A stretch of 64,000 nucleotides of DNA from Cryptomeria japonica (taxonomy: Eukaryota; Streptophyta; Pinopsida; Cupressales; Cupressaceae). Of the stretch, positions 36,554 through 47,337 are shown one piece after another; the stretch's first letter is position 1; every line of letters begins with the position of its first letter. The translations under genes were made by a program, and so were the position numbers. The notes below the pieces were generated by a model. It searched no databases and was not told the origin of the DNA. It saw only the letters and a program-made list of their open reading frames with translations. The DNA lies in contig NC_081410.1 of NCBI RefSeq assembly GCF_030272615.1, positions 289,045,957 through 289,109,956 on the forward strand, in the 5' to 3' direction.

Positions 36554-38014
36554 TGTTGGCATATGTGCAGAGTTTGATGACATTATGATATTGTATGTTG
36601 TCATTGATGTCAATATGATGAAGTATGAACCGGTATATTAAAGTAAGCAAACTGGCAAGGGAACTGGTATGATGATGTGAACCAGTATATGTGAAAAAGT
36701 GAAGTGATATGTTTGTTCAAAGTGAACTGGTATATGGAAAGTTTTATATCAGGGTTTCATTTGGTATGACTACTGGTTGGTAGTCTTAGCTTCAGGGTTT
36801 CTGGTTGATGCATTTCAAGTCTGTGTGATTTGATCGATGACATCTTGTGATGGGTTAGAATTGAAATGAAGATTAGATCATGTTGCCACATCAACCTTGT
36901 GCACGTGAAGGATTTCCTTGAGGATCTTGCATGGAGATTGATCCTATCTACCTCGAGAATGTGCGTAGTCTCTGTAAATGGTGGAGAGCGTGTGATGGGT
37001 TATCAACTTATAGAAGTGGCAACGAATGAATGATGGAGAACATCTTGAGATGTGTTCAAGATTGTTTTACACTATGCAAAGTGTTTGAATGGTCAGGATT
37101 GGACCAATTGTATTGATAATCTAAATGTTTGGGGTTTAGGGTTTATGCTACTGACCTATCTGTTTCCTATAAGGTCGATGATGATTTGCATTGTGAAGTT
37201 GTTGGTAAATGTTATATGTGTATCTAAGTGAAGAGATACTTGATTCTTTCCAGATCAGAGAAGTGTGTTGTTACCTGCAAAGTGTGATTGTAGAAGTAAA
37301 GGAGCTAAAGTGGATTTGCCTTGGCATTGAGTGTTGTTATCAGATCAGTGTATTACTTGTTGACTTCTAACCATTTCCGCAATTGGAAAATCCCTTAACC
37401 GGGTAGTTTTAATAGGCTTTGTGTAAATCCTTTAACAAGGTGACTCAATTCAATGAGTTCTTCAAATCCTCTTGCAAGGTAACCTTTAACAGGGTTCTAA
37501 CCTTTAACCGGGTGATCCCTAGCAGGATCAGTTCCTAGCAGAACCTATTGTAAAGTCCTTAACCAGATTAGGCTCCTAACAGAGACGACTTCAAAAGAGT
37601 TCAAAGAACAACTTGTGGGTATTCATCCCCACTGTGGTTTTTCCTAGCTGGGTTTCCACGTGAAAAATCAATGTGTCATGTGTGATGTCTTTTCATGTGA
37701 TGATTAGTATTTTCTGTTAAGTGGTAATGCATGCTGAACTAGTGGTCTTTATATTTCTAATGTATTACCTATTTATGCATATGGGTGAAGTGGAAAGGAG
37801 ATATTAGGTGTGGTGAAGATCTAAGTGTTAACCAGTTTATGTCTTTCATAGTCATTCTATGTTTTACCAGTAGTAACCTGTTTTAGATCGGTGATATTGT
37901 TTACCAGTTAGTTCAATTTTTTTAGTTAAAGTGGTTTGAGGAATTTTTTGTCTATACTGATTCACCCCCCCTCTTAGTATCTGTTGAGTACTTTCTATTC
38001 ATCATTATTCATCA
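36554..38014 (+). repeat. 3' LTR of element D
   Basis: TGTTGGCATATGTGC to TTCATCA, 1,461 bp, matching 30646-32148. It ends with the intact CA that the 5' copy has lost. Confidence 0.92.
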
Positions 38015-38434
38015 GCGTGTGGATCTATTTTAGGTCTTGCTATATGTTCTAAAGTCCTTGGCCAACCTCCCTATTGATCCACACTTCTTGGTGGTTCTTT
38101 TCCAGAGAATTTCCTTTCTTTCTTGGGGCTAACCTATTTACACATTTCATTTTCCTATCTTGGTCAATGTAATCTTTTGTGGCCAACCCAGATATATTTT
38201 GGAGGGTATATATATGGTTTTATGTGATCATTTGTAGGGTAGTGGATGAGGATGAGTTTCTAGATTCATGGTTAGAGATATGGATGACTCTGAGAGTTTC
38301 AGATGGATTGTAATCTGGCATGTTAGCCTACATGTAACCGATTGAGTACCAAATGTTCTATCATGAATGTATGATAATAACCGGTTGGTTATTAGAGATT
38401 CTAATATGATAATATGATCTAATTTTGTAATCTC
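38015..38434 (+). repeat. 3' LTR of element C, middle segment
   Basis: Begins with target copy GCGTG and continues TGGATCTATTTTAGG, aligning with the C 5' LTR from about 27769 to 28150. It has about 37 extra bases (ggggctaacctatttacac and on). It ends at ATCTC, where element E is inserted. Confidence 0.88.
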
Positions 38435-39202
38435 TATTGGCATTGCACACTCCAATGAGAAATTATAGGTGATTGAAGGTATTGTCATTGATGGAAACCT
38501 TGAAATCCTATGGCACCGATAGGCACCAACACCGATAGACTCTACACCAGCAGATAGTTTACCGGTAGCGACAAAGATGATTACTGACACCCTGGCTGAC
38601 AGGATTTTGTTTATTATATATTGTATTTATGTGTAATATCTTCTTGTAAGCCAACATGGCATATTGTAAGAAGACTCATATAAGTATGAGATCTTGTAGA
38701 TCATTTTGGGATAGGATATACATGATAGATGGATATACTGAGCAAATATTAAGGCAAATTTTGGAGTAAGGTTTATGATTGTTCGAAGAGCTTAAACCGG
38801 TACTAAACCTGGCATAGCAGATGCTGAACTAAAGTAGTACATTATATTGGATTTGCATAATCCATTTTGTAATTCAGTGAGACTTCCTTTTGTAATTGAG
38901 CAGTTGGCCTTCCTGCATGTGTAGGCCCCTATTGTAAGTAATATCCATTCATTGGCCAGTGAGTGAATATTGTGGGTCATAAATTCCACTGAGGTTTTTC
39001 CCACACTGGGTTTCCTCATTAAAAATCTTGTGTTATGGTGTGCTTTCTATGTTGTGTTTATTGTTCATATTTACTACATTAATTCTTGTTTACCGGTACA
39101 TTATTTTGGAATGCAATTTATTTAATAAGGTTAGAAAATTTGTTAACCAGCAAGTAACTGATTCACCACCCCCCCCTCTTAGTATCTTTGGGAATCCTAA
39201 CA
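38435..39202 (+). repeat. 5' LTR of element E
   Basis: TATTGGCATTGCACACTCC to GAATCCTAACA. Aligned with 44375-45152 along the whole length; few differences in the first 150 bases, so E looks younger than B. It holds clusters of ACCGATAGGCACCGACACCGA-like words near 38515. Confidence 0.92.
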
Positions 39203-39204
39203 AT

Positions 39205-39216
39205 TGGTATCAGAGC
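39205..39216 (+). promoter_or_regulatory. Primer-binding site of element E
   Basis: TGGTATCAGAGC, the exact plant initiator tRNA-Met PBS, two bases after the LTR end; followed by CTGG. Confidence 0.93.
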
Positions 39217-39273
39217 CTGGTCCTCTTTTTTCAAAATCCTAATAGCTTGAGGGAGATTCTGACACTGGTATAG

Positions 39274-40215
39274 ATGGATAACTTGAGGAAGTAATTAGAA
39301 AAATCTCTTGCAGATTATGATGTAGAAAAGTTGAAGAATATCAAACTTGAAGATAATTTGAAGGCTACACAGGAAATCATTCAAGGACTTCAAGAGAATC
39401 TTACTATTGCTAGAAACAAAAGAAGAGAACTTCATGGGAAGATACAGAATGATGATGATGAAAAGGAAACTCTTAATGATCTTGTAAGCAAGATGAAGAA
39501 AGAAAACATGACCTTGAGGAATGAGATGCAAGATATGACTATGAGATTTTGTAAAGACACTGATGACAGAAAGAAAAATGAAGATGAATTGGCTAGGAGA
39601 ATCAATGATGCTGGAAATGAAAATCTAAGACTCAGTCATGAAAATGATATGTTAAAGACATATTTGACTCATTTGGAACATGATTAAAATAAACTCATGA
39701 GACAAAAGGATTCCTTGGAAAATGAGTTGGCTACTGCAAATCAACATAAAGATAAATTCAAGAAAAGTTCAGTTTAACTTGATGATATGCTGAGAAATCA
39801 GAATCCTAATGGAGATACTAATGGACTTGGCTTTGAAGTTGGTGAAAGCTCCAGTACTGCAAACAATCATGATCGAAGTAAACCAATAAGACAACCTAAT
39901 GCCTACAAATTTAATGGGAAATGCTTTAACTATAACAAGTATGGTCATAGAGAAAATCAATGTAGATCTAGAAACTATCAGAACACCAATGCACCCACTG
40001 GTCAATGTTCTAAATGCAAAAAAATTGGTCATAATTCAGAAAATTGCAGAATGAATGTAAGATGTTATGTTTGTGGAAGATTTGGACACTTATCTAATCA
40101 ATGTAAAACACATACCGGCATAGGATATGGGAAAGCTATTCAAAAAAATAATGTGACTTGTTATGCTTGTAACAAGATTGGACATATTGCAAAATTTTGT
40201 AGAAGGCATCGCTGA
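39274..40215 (+). pseudogene. Gag-like protein of element E: coiled coil plus four CCHC zinc knuckles
   Basis: Start MDNLRK at 39274, soon followed by a stop (39292). The frame 39331-39687 is strongly charged with leucine heptads (LKNIKLEDNLKATQEIIQGL), a coiled coil. After stops near 39685-39777 the same frame continues 39787-40215 with four knuckles: CFNYNKYGHRENQC (second Cys lost to Tyr), CSKCKKIGHNSENC, CYVCGRFGHLSNQC and CYACNKIGHIAKFC. A further Lys/Glu/Pro-rich piece continues in another frame to about 40410. I do not see the standard copia UBN2 gag core. Knuckles suggest packaging of RNA; the coiled coil suggests self-assembly. Confidence 0.8.
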
Positions 40216-40680
40216 CAAATAACAAAGGACCTAGTTTGAAAGGTAAAGAAAAGGTTGAAGAGGTAAAGCAAGAACTTTTAAAACAATAGATTAGAAAGAC
40301 AGATCAGAATATTAATAAAGCTATTCCTTCACCGGTAGAATAGAGTATCACTCCACCAGTAGGAGATTCTTCATCTAACAAAAAAGAAACTTTTTGGGTG
40401 TATGGGAACTAATTGAAAATCATTCTTGTTTACCCTCAGTTGATGGTAAGAAGATGAAGTGTTTCTTTATCGGCAGATGTGTTAAGTTTTCACTTAACCA
40501 ATAGGCATTTATTATGGTAGTTTAAGGAAATGACATTATAAAGCAAGTGTTTTTCACTCTTTTTCACTCACCGAGCATTCAAATTTCCTAAGAGCGTGAA
40601 AAAAACCCAAGTGAAGGCATCCATAGTGAAAAGTGAAGCAAAATATTTCAAGCATAAAGGCAGATTAAGGTATTTATCAA

Positions 40681-43600
40681 ATGGCTTCCTCCTTTGCACC
40701 TAAATTCATTGCAAACCCTACTATTGTTGAAGTGGTTAAACAACCTAGGCCCGTATTTTAGATCATACCCGAAGTAGCGAAGCAGAATGATACCCTAGGT
40801 GTATTTTCTAAAATACCCAAAGGAGTTGCATATATAGAAGATCCTAGGATATACATACATTGTCATATTGAGGAACTTGGTGTAGATAAAATTATGAACA
40901 TGTATAGGACTGTTATTTGTGATGAGAATGGTATTGTGAAACCGGAACACAAGATCATAGAAACTCTAGGTTTTTTGGAAATACTTAGTAATCCTAATTT
41001 TCCTAAAGAAGTTGTGAGGATTGTACTTAGCAGAGTTAATGGGGAATTCTTTTGGCTTGACTCCATCCATAAGATCACAAGAGAAGTAGTTAGGGTAGTG
41101 ACTGGCTTACCTTCCACCGGTAGTAGGCCTGAAAAAACTAAGAAAGTTCCAAACAACACTGTGATGACCCTAATCGGTGCAACCCATGACAACAGATCCT
41201 TAAGAGTCAATGATGTGAAAGATATAAATGTTAGATTCATTAGCATGATACTAGGATACAAAACTACACATGCTAACAGACTGAACTTTGTTTCTAGTTT
41301 ATGTATCAAGAGTACTTATGACATGGTGAATAGTAACACTAAGATTAATATATGTGAATGGCTAACTTATGAATTAATTGACAATCTGAAGAAAATTAAA
41401 GGTGATAAGAAAGGTACTTTCAGATTTGGTAAATTTACTTGTGTGCCTAATGCTATACATTACTAAGGAAGATCCTGGTATAGGTAGGAAATAATTTGGT
41501 TTTGATATACCGGTAGGCAAACAACTATTGGATATCCTTACCGGCATGGGAGCTGACAAGGAAAACAACATAATTGAATACTTCCAAGCATTTAAGGCTA
41601 GAATGAAAACAAGGGAAAGGTTATCTCAAAGCATAGTTGACAAATATCAAACGGAGATATGTTTTGTAATCAAGAAAGATGAAATTTGGATGGAAGCAGT
41701 GGTTCCAAGAATTGTTTGGGTAACCGAAATGGGTTATGAGGTAGATGAAAACATAATAGAGACATATGCTAAAGCCCTACTTGAAGCCCCTAGAGAACCT
41801 GAAGAGAAAATATTTGGAAATGCTGAAACCATTGAGAGTAAGGTACAAACACTTAAACGAAGGAAGAAAAGAGAACAAACTATCAGAAAATCAACTAAAC
41901 AGGTCAAAGAGATCAAAGAAAACATATTGAATATCACTGGTATTAAGGAAAGTGACTTGGAAGGGATACAACCAGAAGCTCATCTTTCACCAGTTGGAAC
42001 TTCATCTAACAGTGAAATCCTAGCTGAGTTTAAGAGAGTAGAAAGGAAAAGAAAAACTTCACCAGCACCCTCTCCTACACCATAGAGAACAAGAAGGAAA
42101 CAACAGGCAGTAAGGCCTCTAGCAAAGAAAATGACACCAAGGAAGAAGAAGGAAAAACAAGTTATTCCTCCTTTAGATAATCTTTTAAATGAAATAAGAA
42201 ATGAAGGAAACTTGTCAAATGTCAATAAATTGTATCATACTTTTACTAATGAAGAAAAGGAAAGCATAGAAAATAGTATCATTCTACACTTAGACATATA
42301 TAAGAAATTTTTGATAGAATTTGTAGATGATTTACCGAGTGACTTGTATAGGAGACTTGATGCAAAAAAACTAGCTATTATGGAATTGGATAAGAAAATA
42401 AAGATAGAAAAATTGCTTGCAGTTCATCCAGTAAAATCAATAGATGAAATTGATGAACTAATAAGTGAGGCAAATAGGACAATATTCTCTAGTGGTCACC
42501 GACATGTAGGTTTAATGGCTAGAAGAGCGAATGAAATCTCTAAAGAGACAACGGATAAATGGGATATCTTCTTTGTGGAGAAAGAAAAGAAAGAAGAGCT
42601 CAAATGACCCAAAAATTTCAGAGTTTACCAAAAGGATATGGACAAAGGTAAAGGCAAGGTAGGTGGACCTCCAAACATAAAAGTGATAGACAACTTGCCC
42701 CCACCTCCCTCTGACACTCCACCAGTTGAGACTGTTGATACACCACCGACAACTGATAATGTTGAGTTGGAATCAACACATAAGGACACCAATCCTGATT
42801 CAAAAGTTTTATATACTATGAATATTGATACACAAGAGGTAAATATTGTGGTTGATAAGGAAACCACTAGTGAAAAGAAAGATGTGGCTATTGAGCCATT
42901 GGTTGAGAATATAGCAGTTGAAACACATGAAAATAATATAGTTGAAAATATTGAAATTGGGGTTGAGACACAAATTGAACAATCAAAGGTCAACAATCAG
43001 AGGTCAACAAACTGAACAATCAGTTGATCCCCTAGCTTCTGGAATGGTGACTAATACCACTAATGCACACATTGAAAAACACAGAGAAACCCATTAAGAT
43101 ACTGACAATGAATACTGAGACAACATTAGAGAAACCAACAATAGAAGGCACAGAGAAGCAAACTAAGGTACACACTAAGAAACAAGAAGAGAAAAAGGTT
43201 GAGGTACAACTAAGATAGTGCCACCAAAAACTACAGAGAAACCCAAGCCTTTGTTAGTTGAGATTTAGACACAAACTAACCTATCAGAGGTCAACACAAG
43301 CAAAGAGGTTACTCACACTGGCGAAATGCAGATTGTTAAGGTAGTTGGACAATCATCTGGTTCTTCCATAATAGAATTCAAACCAACTAATGTGACAGAG
43401 GTACTATTGGATTCCATCAAGAAAATAACAAATTGTAATGCACTTGCATACAAAGCTATTGATAATAAAATTCCTTTATTAAAATTGATTTCACCCAAGT
43501 GCAATGTGGATAATAAAGATTCTTTGAGCCAATTAGACACATTGTCTAAGTACATCACTGGTAACATATTGATAGTTGAACATATAAATGATGAGACATT

Positions 43601-44130
43601 TAGAGAGAAAATGAATAAATAAAAAGAAAAATTCTTTGATGAGTCAATAAAGAAGTGCATGGGACACATTGATACCCTATTACCAGCACTTAGCAAAACA
43701 ATAATGGAATTTAAAGAATTGTACAAGGACACATGTAGAACTAATATTTTGACAGTTGATATAGACAAGGAGATCAGTAGAAACCAAAAAGAAATAAATG
43801 ATATAGTTGATAATCTCATCGGTTCATCATAACCCATATCAGTTATAGAGCAGGAAATAGCAGGTTTTGAGGAGAAAATTGAAAAATTTGAAAAAGAGAA
43901 GGAAAGAATAAAATTCAAGGCTAAAGAGCTTAAGTGCAGACTTGGTCCGAAACTTGACAACCTCATCTCTTTGAGAAAAGAGATCTCAGAGGCACTTGTT
44001 CTAGGACTAAAGACACCAGAAGAGAAAATGCACATCCTCACTGGTACAATTCAATGGACTAAAGCAACATTGAAGGATAGAGAAAGGTTCACTCAGAGCC
44101 TGAATTTTGCATTGGTAGACCTATTTTAGA
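40681..44130 (+). pseudogene. Large accessory ORF of element E, function unknown
   Basis: Begins MASSFAPKFIANPT at 40681 in a good start context (aaATGG). Part 1 (to about 41450) looks globular: KIPKGVAYIEDPRIYIHCHI, IHKITREVVRVVTGLPSTGS, NICEWLTYELIDNLKKIKG. After a frameshift near 41440 part 2 (41528-42085, 42131-42607) is helical and charged, with KTRERLSQSIVDKYQTEICF and a Lys/Arg-rich PRKKKEKQ. Part 3 (42638-43310) is a Pro/Thr/Glu-rich linker with VETVDTPPTTDN. Part 4 (43326-44130) is a helical tail (LPALSKTIMEFKELY, IEKFEKEKERIKFKAKELK). It sits where pol would be. The ITxxxVxxxTGLP pattern recalls plant-mobile-domain-like transposon proteins; I cannot prove it. Two frameshifts and a few stops. 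Confidence 0.65.
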
Positions 44131-44209
44131 TTGTAACCAACTGGTTACAAGGTTCTAGCTGAGAACTACACTCAGTTGACATTTTTGAAAACCTTTGTCA
44201 TTGATGTCA

Positions 44210-44374
44210 AAGGGGGAGTAGTAGAGATGAGAAAAATGATGGACAAAAGAGATCATTTGCTCAGGGGGAGCACATAGTTTTTGCACAATTTTTGGTAAGA
44301 TTTTTGGATTTCAAATTTGGATACATTTTTGAATTTTCCTCATGGGTGTTGCCATCAATGCCAAAGGGGGAGAT
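44210..44374 (+). promoter_or_regulatory. Three polypurine-like tracts before the E 3' LTR
   Basis: CAAAGGGGGAGTAG near 44209, TCAGGGGGAGCAC at 44261 and CCAAAGGGGGAGAT at 44361-44374. The last one abuts the 3' LTR and is the probable functional tract. Confidence 0.75.
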
Positions 44375-45152
44375 TATTGGCATTGCACACTCCAATGAGA
44401 AATTGTAGGTGATTGAAGGTATTGTCATTGATGGCAACCTTGCAATCCTATGGCACCGATAGGCACCGACACCGACAGACTCTACATTGGTAGATAGTTT
44501 ACCGACAGTGACAAAGATGATTACTGACACCCTAGCCGACAAGATTTTGTTTATTATATATTGTATTTATTTGTAATATGCTCTTGTAAGCCTACATGGC
44601 ATATTGTAATAAGACTCATATAATTATGAGATCTTGTAGATCATTTTAGGATAGGATATACATGATAGATAGATATAATGAGTGAATATTAAGGTAGATT
44701 TTGGAGTAAGGTTTATGGTTGTTGGAAGAGCTTAAACTGGTAATAAACCTGTCGTAGCAGATGTTGAACTAAAGCGGTACATTATATTGGATTTGCATAA
44801 TCCATTTTGCAAGTCATTGAGACTTCCTTTTGTAATTAAGCAATGAGCTTTAGGCAGTTGGCCTTCCTGCATGTGCAGGCCCCTATTGTAAGTAATATCT
44901 ATTCATTGACCAGTGAGTGAATATTGTGGGTCACAAATCCCACCAAGGTTTTTCCCACACCGGGTTTCCTCGTTAAAAATCTCGTGTTATGGTGTGCTTT
45001 TTATGTTGTGTTTATTGTTCATATTTACTGCATTAATTCTTGTTTACTGGTACACTATTTTGGAATGCAATTTATTTAATAGGTCTAGAAAATATGTTAA
45101 ATGGCAAGATCAGTATTCACCCCCCCTCTCAGTATCTTTGAGAATCCTAACA
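44375..45152 (+). repeat. 3' LTR of element E
   Basis: TATTGGCATTGCACACTCC to GAATCCTAACA, matching 38435-39202, 778 bp. Confidence 0.92.
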
Positions 45153-45249
45153 ATCTTTTATTTTTTTACTATTGCTTTGGTTGTGTTACCCTTGTTGCAT
45201 GACTACTGGTTAGTTCTCTTTGAGGACCCACCGGATCATGGCTGCACCA
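45153..45249 (+). repeat. 3' LTR of element C, last segment
   Basis: Starts with target copy ATCTT, continues TTTACTATTGCTTTGG and ends GGATCATGGCTGCACCA, aligning with 28150-28241 of the C 5' LTR. Element A resumes at AGAAC. Confidence 0.88.
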
Positions 45250-45957
45250 AGAACCCTTGTAGGCTATGAATTGAATTACACTACTATTGAGTGTGCATGC
45301 CTTGCAATGGTCTTTGCCTTCCAAAAGTTAAGGTACTACATGATCAGTCACAAGATCCAGCTCATTGCAAAATTTGATCCACTCAAGTACCTTTTAAGAA
45401 GATTTGCACTAACCATAACGTTAGCCAAATGGGTAATGATCCTTAATGAATTCGACACTGAATATGTTGATATAAAGGCCATCAAAGGGAAAATTATAGC
45501 AAACCAATTAGTATAATCACCAATGCTAAACCACCATCCCATGTTGATAGACTTTCTAGATGAGGCTGTCTTTACAGTCATAGCATCCAACGAGTGGAGA
45601 TTATTTGATGGATCACATATGAATCATGGAGTAGAAGCATTTTTTTATTATTTATTACACCTCAAGGTGACTCTATTCCCATCATTCAGAATAAGATTCT
45701 CATGCACAAATAACATATCCGAGTATGAAGCCTTGGTCATAAGACTTCAAACAATAAAGCAATGGAAAATAAAAGACCTACAAGTATATGGTGACTCTCA
45801 ACTCATTATAAATCAGGTAAATAATGATTATCAAACTAAAGATGACAAGTTGACACCTTACAAATAGTTGGTGGAAGACCTAAATCAATATTTTACCATC
45901 ACATTCAAGAAAATCCATAGAGTACATAACTGAGTTGTTGATGCAATGGAAACTATG
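45250..45957 (+). pseudogene. RNase H and second RNase-H-like domain of element A
   Basis: Continues the RNase H cut at 27459: LVGYELNYTTIECACLAMVF, KLRYYMISHKIQLIAKFDPL, LAKWVMILNEFDTEYVDIKA (to 45516, then a stop). A second RNase-H-like domain follows: EWRLFDGSHMNHGVEAFFYY, ISEYEALVIRLQTIKQWKI, YGDSQLIINQVNNDYQTK (45590-45867). A second, archaeal-like RNase H between RNase H and integrase is known for the Tat clade of plant Ty3/gypsy. Acidic residues (D in FDGS, E in ISEYEA, D in GDSQ) are still present. Confidence 0.85.
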
Positions 45958-47337
45958 GGATCTCTCCTTGACATGCCAAATAATGGAACTCAGTTTGAGT
46001 TCGTAGTGGAACAACTAATGGTACCTTCATATGAAATACAAACTTCAGAATATGTTTGTATAATAGTGGGACCTGAATCTCCTTGGTATCAAGAGATATA
46101 TGCATATTTACATGATCAATATATACCACCTGACCTTTCATCCAATCAAATAAAGACTTTCATAAGGCATGCATCTAGATACACACTCATTGCAAACACA
46201 ATGTATAGAATAAGCTTGGATAAAACTTTACTTAGGTGTCTCAATACCGATGAAGAATATCTAGCTCTACAAGAAGTTCATGATGGAATTTGTGGTGCTC
46301 AAGTTAATGACCCAACTCTAGATAAAAACTATTGATAATAGGCTATTATTGGCCAACAATGGAGAAAGATGCATACAATTATGTGAAAAAGTATAGACAA
46401 TGTCAGATCCATGAAGATCTAATCCATGCACTAGCACAAGATCTTCAACCAATAACATCACCATGGAAAATCTCACAATGGGGACTTGATTTGGTAGGGA
46501 AAATCAACCCTACTTCATCCAATGAACACAAGTTCATTCTCACCACCACATAATATTTCACTACATGGGTTGAGGTAATCCCTATGACCTATACTACATG
46601 AAAACAAATAGCTAAGTTTATTCTAAACTACATTATCTGTCGATATGGAATACCAATGAGAATTATAACAGATAATGGTAGACCTTTTAAAAACCATGAA
46701 GTGACAGAACTTTGCGAGCAGTTCCATATTCAACAATGCTTTGCAACTCCATACTATCCTTAGAGAAATGGTCAGGCATAGGCAACAAATTAAATAATCC
46801 TTAAAATCCTAAAAAAAGTTATCAATGAAGTAGGCCGAGATTGGCACATACAGCTCAATCCTGCTTTATGGGCTTACAAAACAGATGTACGCACAACAAC
46901 AGGTGCCACACCGTACTCTTTGGTATATGGTACATAAGCCATTTTTCCTATTCAAGTAAAATTTCCATCACTGGGGATCTCTTTAAAGGATATCATATCT
47001 AATGAAGATCATAGAATTGCAAGGTTGCAAGAATTGGAACTCTTGGATGAAAAGAGATAGACTACCCTAGATCACTTACAAGGTTATCAAAATAGAATGC
47101 ACAAAAGCTACAATAAAAGGGTGAGATTGCATCACTTTAAAGTGGGAGACCTTATCCTAAAAGAAAACCAGAGGAACTTAGCAGAGCGAGAAAAGCCAAG
47201 AAAATTTGAACCTAATTGGCAAGGACCTTTCACTACCACAAAAGTAGTTAGAAATGGTGCTTATAATTTAACAACAATGGAAGGAGATCCACTCCCAGAT
47301 CCCATGAACAACATGCCCATAAAAAGATATTACATCT
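45946..47337 (+). pseudogene. Integrase of element A
   Basis: The N-terminal zinc region is near 46270-46420: EVHDGICGAQVN (the second His is now Gln) and KKYRQCQIHEDL (first Cys is now Tyr). The catalytic core has WGLDLVGKINPTSSNEHKF (first Asp), RIITDNGRPFKNHEV (second Asp, about 46660) and YPxRNGQA where the catalytic Glu codon is TAG (46778). The C-terminal part is SYNKRVRLHHFKVGDLILKE, FEPNWQGPFTTTKVVRNGAY and PIKRYYI ending with TAA at 47337. A shift near 46330 and about six stops make it dead. Confidence 0.9.

Larger units (their letters stand above)
30646..38014 (+). mobile_element. Element D: complete Ty1/copia retrotransposon (Sirevirus-like) inside the C 3' LTR
   Basis: Flanked by a perfect 5-bp target-site duplication GCGTG (30641-30645, 38015-38019). 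LTRs are 30646-32148 and 36554-38014. It has a tRNA-Met-type PBS, a gag-pol frame in copia order (protease, integrase, RT, RNase H) and three G-rich tracts before the 3' LTR. The gag-pol keeps one frame throughout, with stops only. Multiple polypurine-like tracts are a Sirevirus habit; that lineage call is inference. Confidence 0.93.
38435..45152 (+). mobile_element. Element E: non-autonomous copia-like retrotransposon with a large accessory ORF
   Basis: LTRs 38435-39202 (768 bp) and 44375-45152 (778 bp); flanks ATCTC (38430-38434) and ATCTT (45153-45157), one mismatch. It has a PBS TGGTATCAGAGC and polypurine CCAAAGGGGGAGAT. The interior (5.2 kb) codes a coiled-coil protein, four zinc knuckles and then a protein of roughly 1,150 residues. 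I see no protease, integrase, RT or RNase H motif. Both LTRs begin TATTGG rather than TGTTGG. The PBS and purine tracts are like those of D, so D-type enzymes may have moved it; that is inference. Confidence 0.9.
27460..45249 (+). mobile_element. Element C: gag-protease-only Ty3/gypsy element inserted in the RNase H of A
   Basis: Flanked by AGAGC (27455-27459) and AGAAC (45250-45254), a 5-bp target-site duplication with one mismatch; joining the sides restores the A reading IYYISR-TLVGYELNY. The 5' LTR is 27460-28241 and the interior 28242-30333. The 3' LTR is split in three (30334-30645, 38015-38434, 45153-45249) by D and E. Its own length without D and E is about 3.7 kb. The interior codes gag and protease only. 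Confidence 0.9.

Noticed and set aside
43313-44041. 242-codon minus-strand frame inside E
   Set aside because: Antisense of the helical tail of the accessory ORF; Ser/Phe/Leu-rich shadow.
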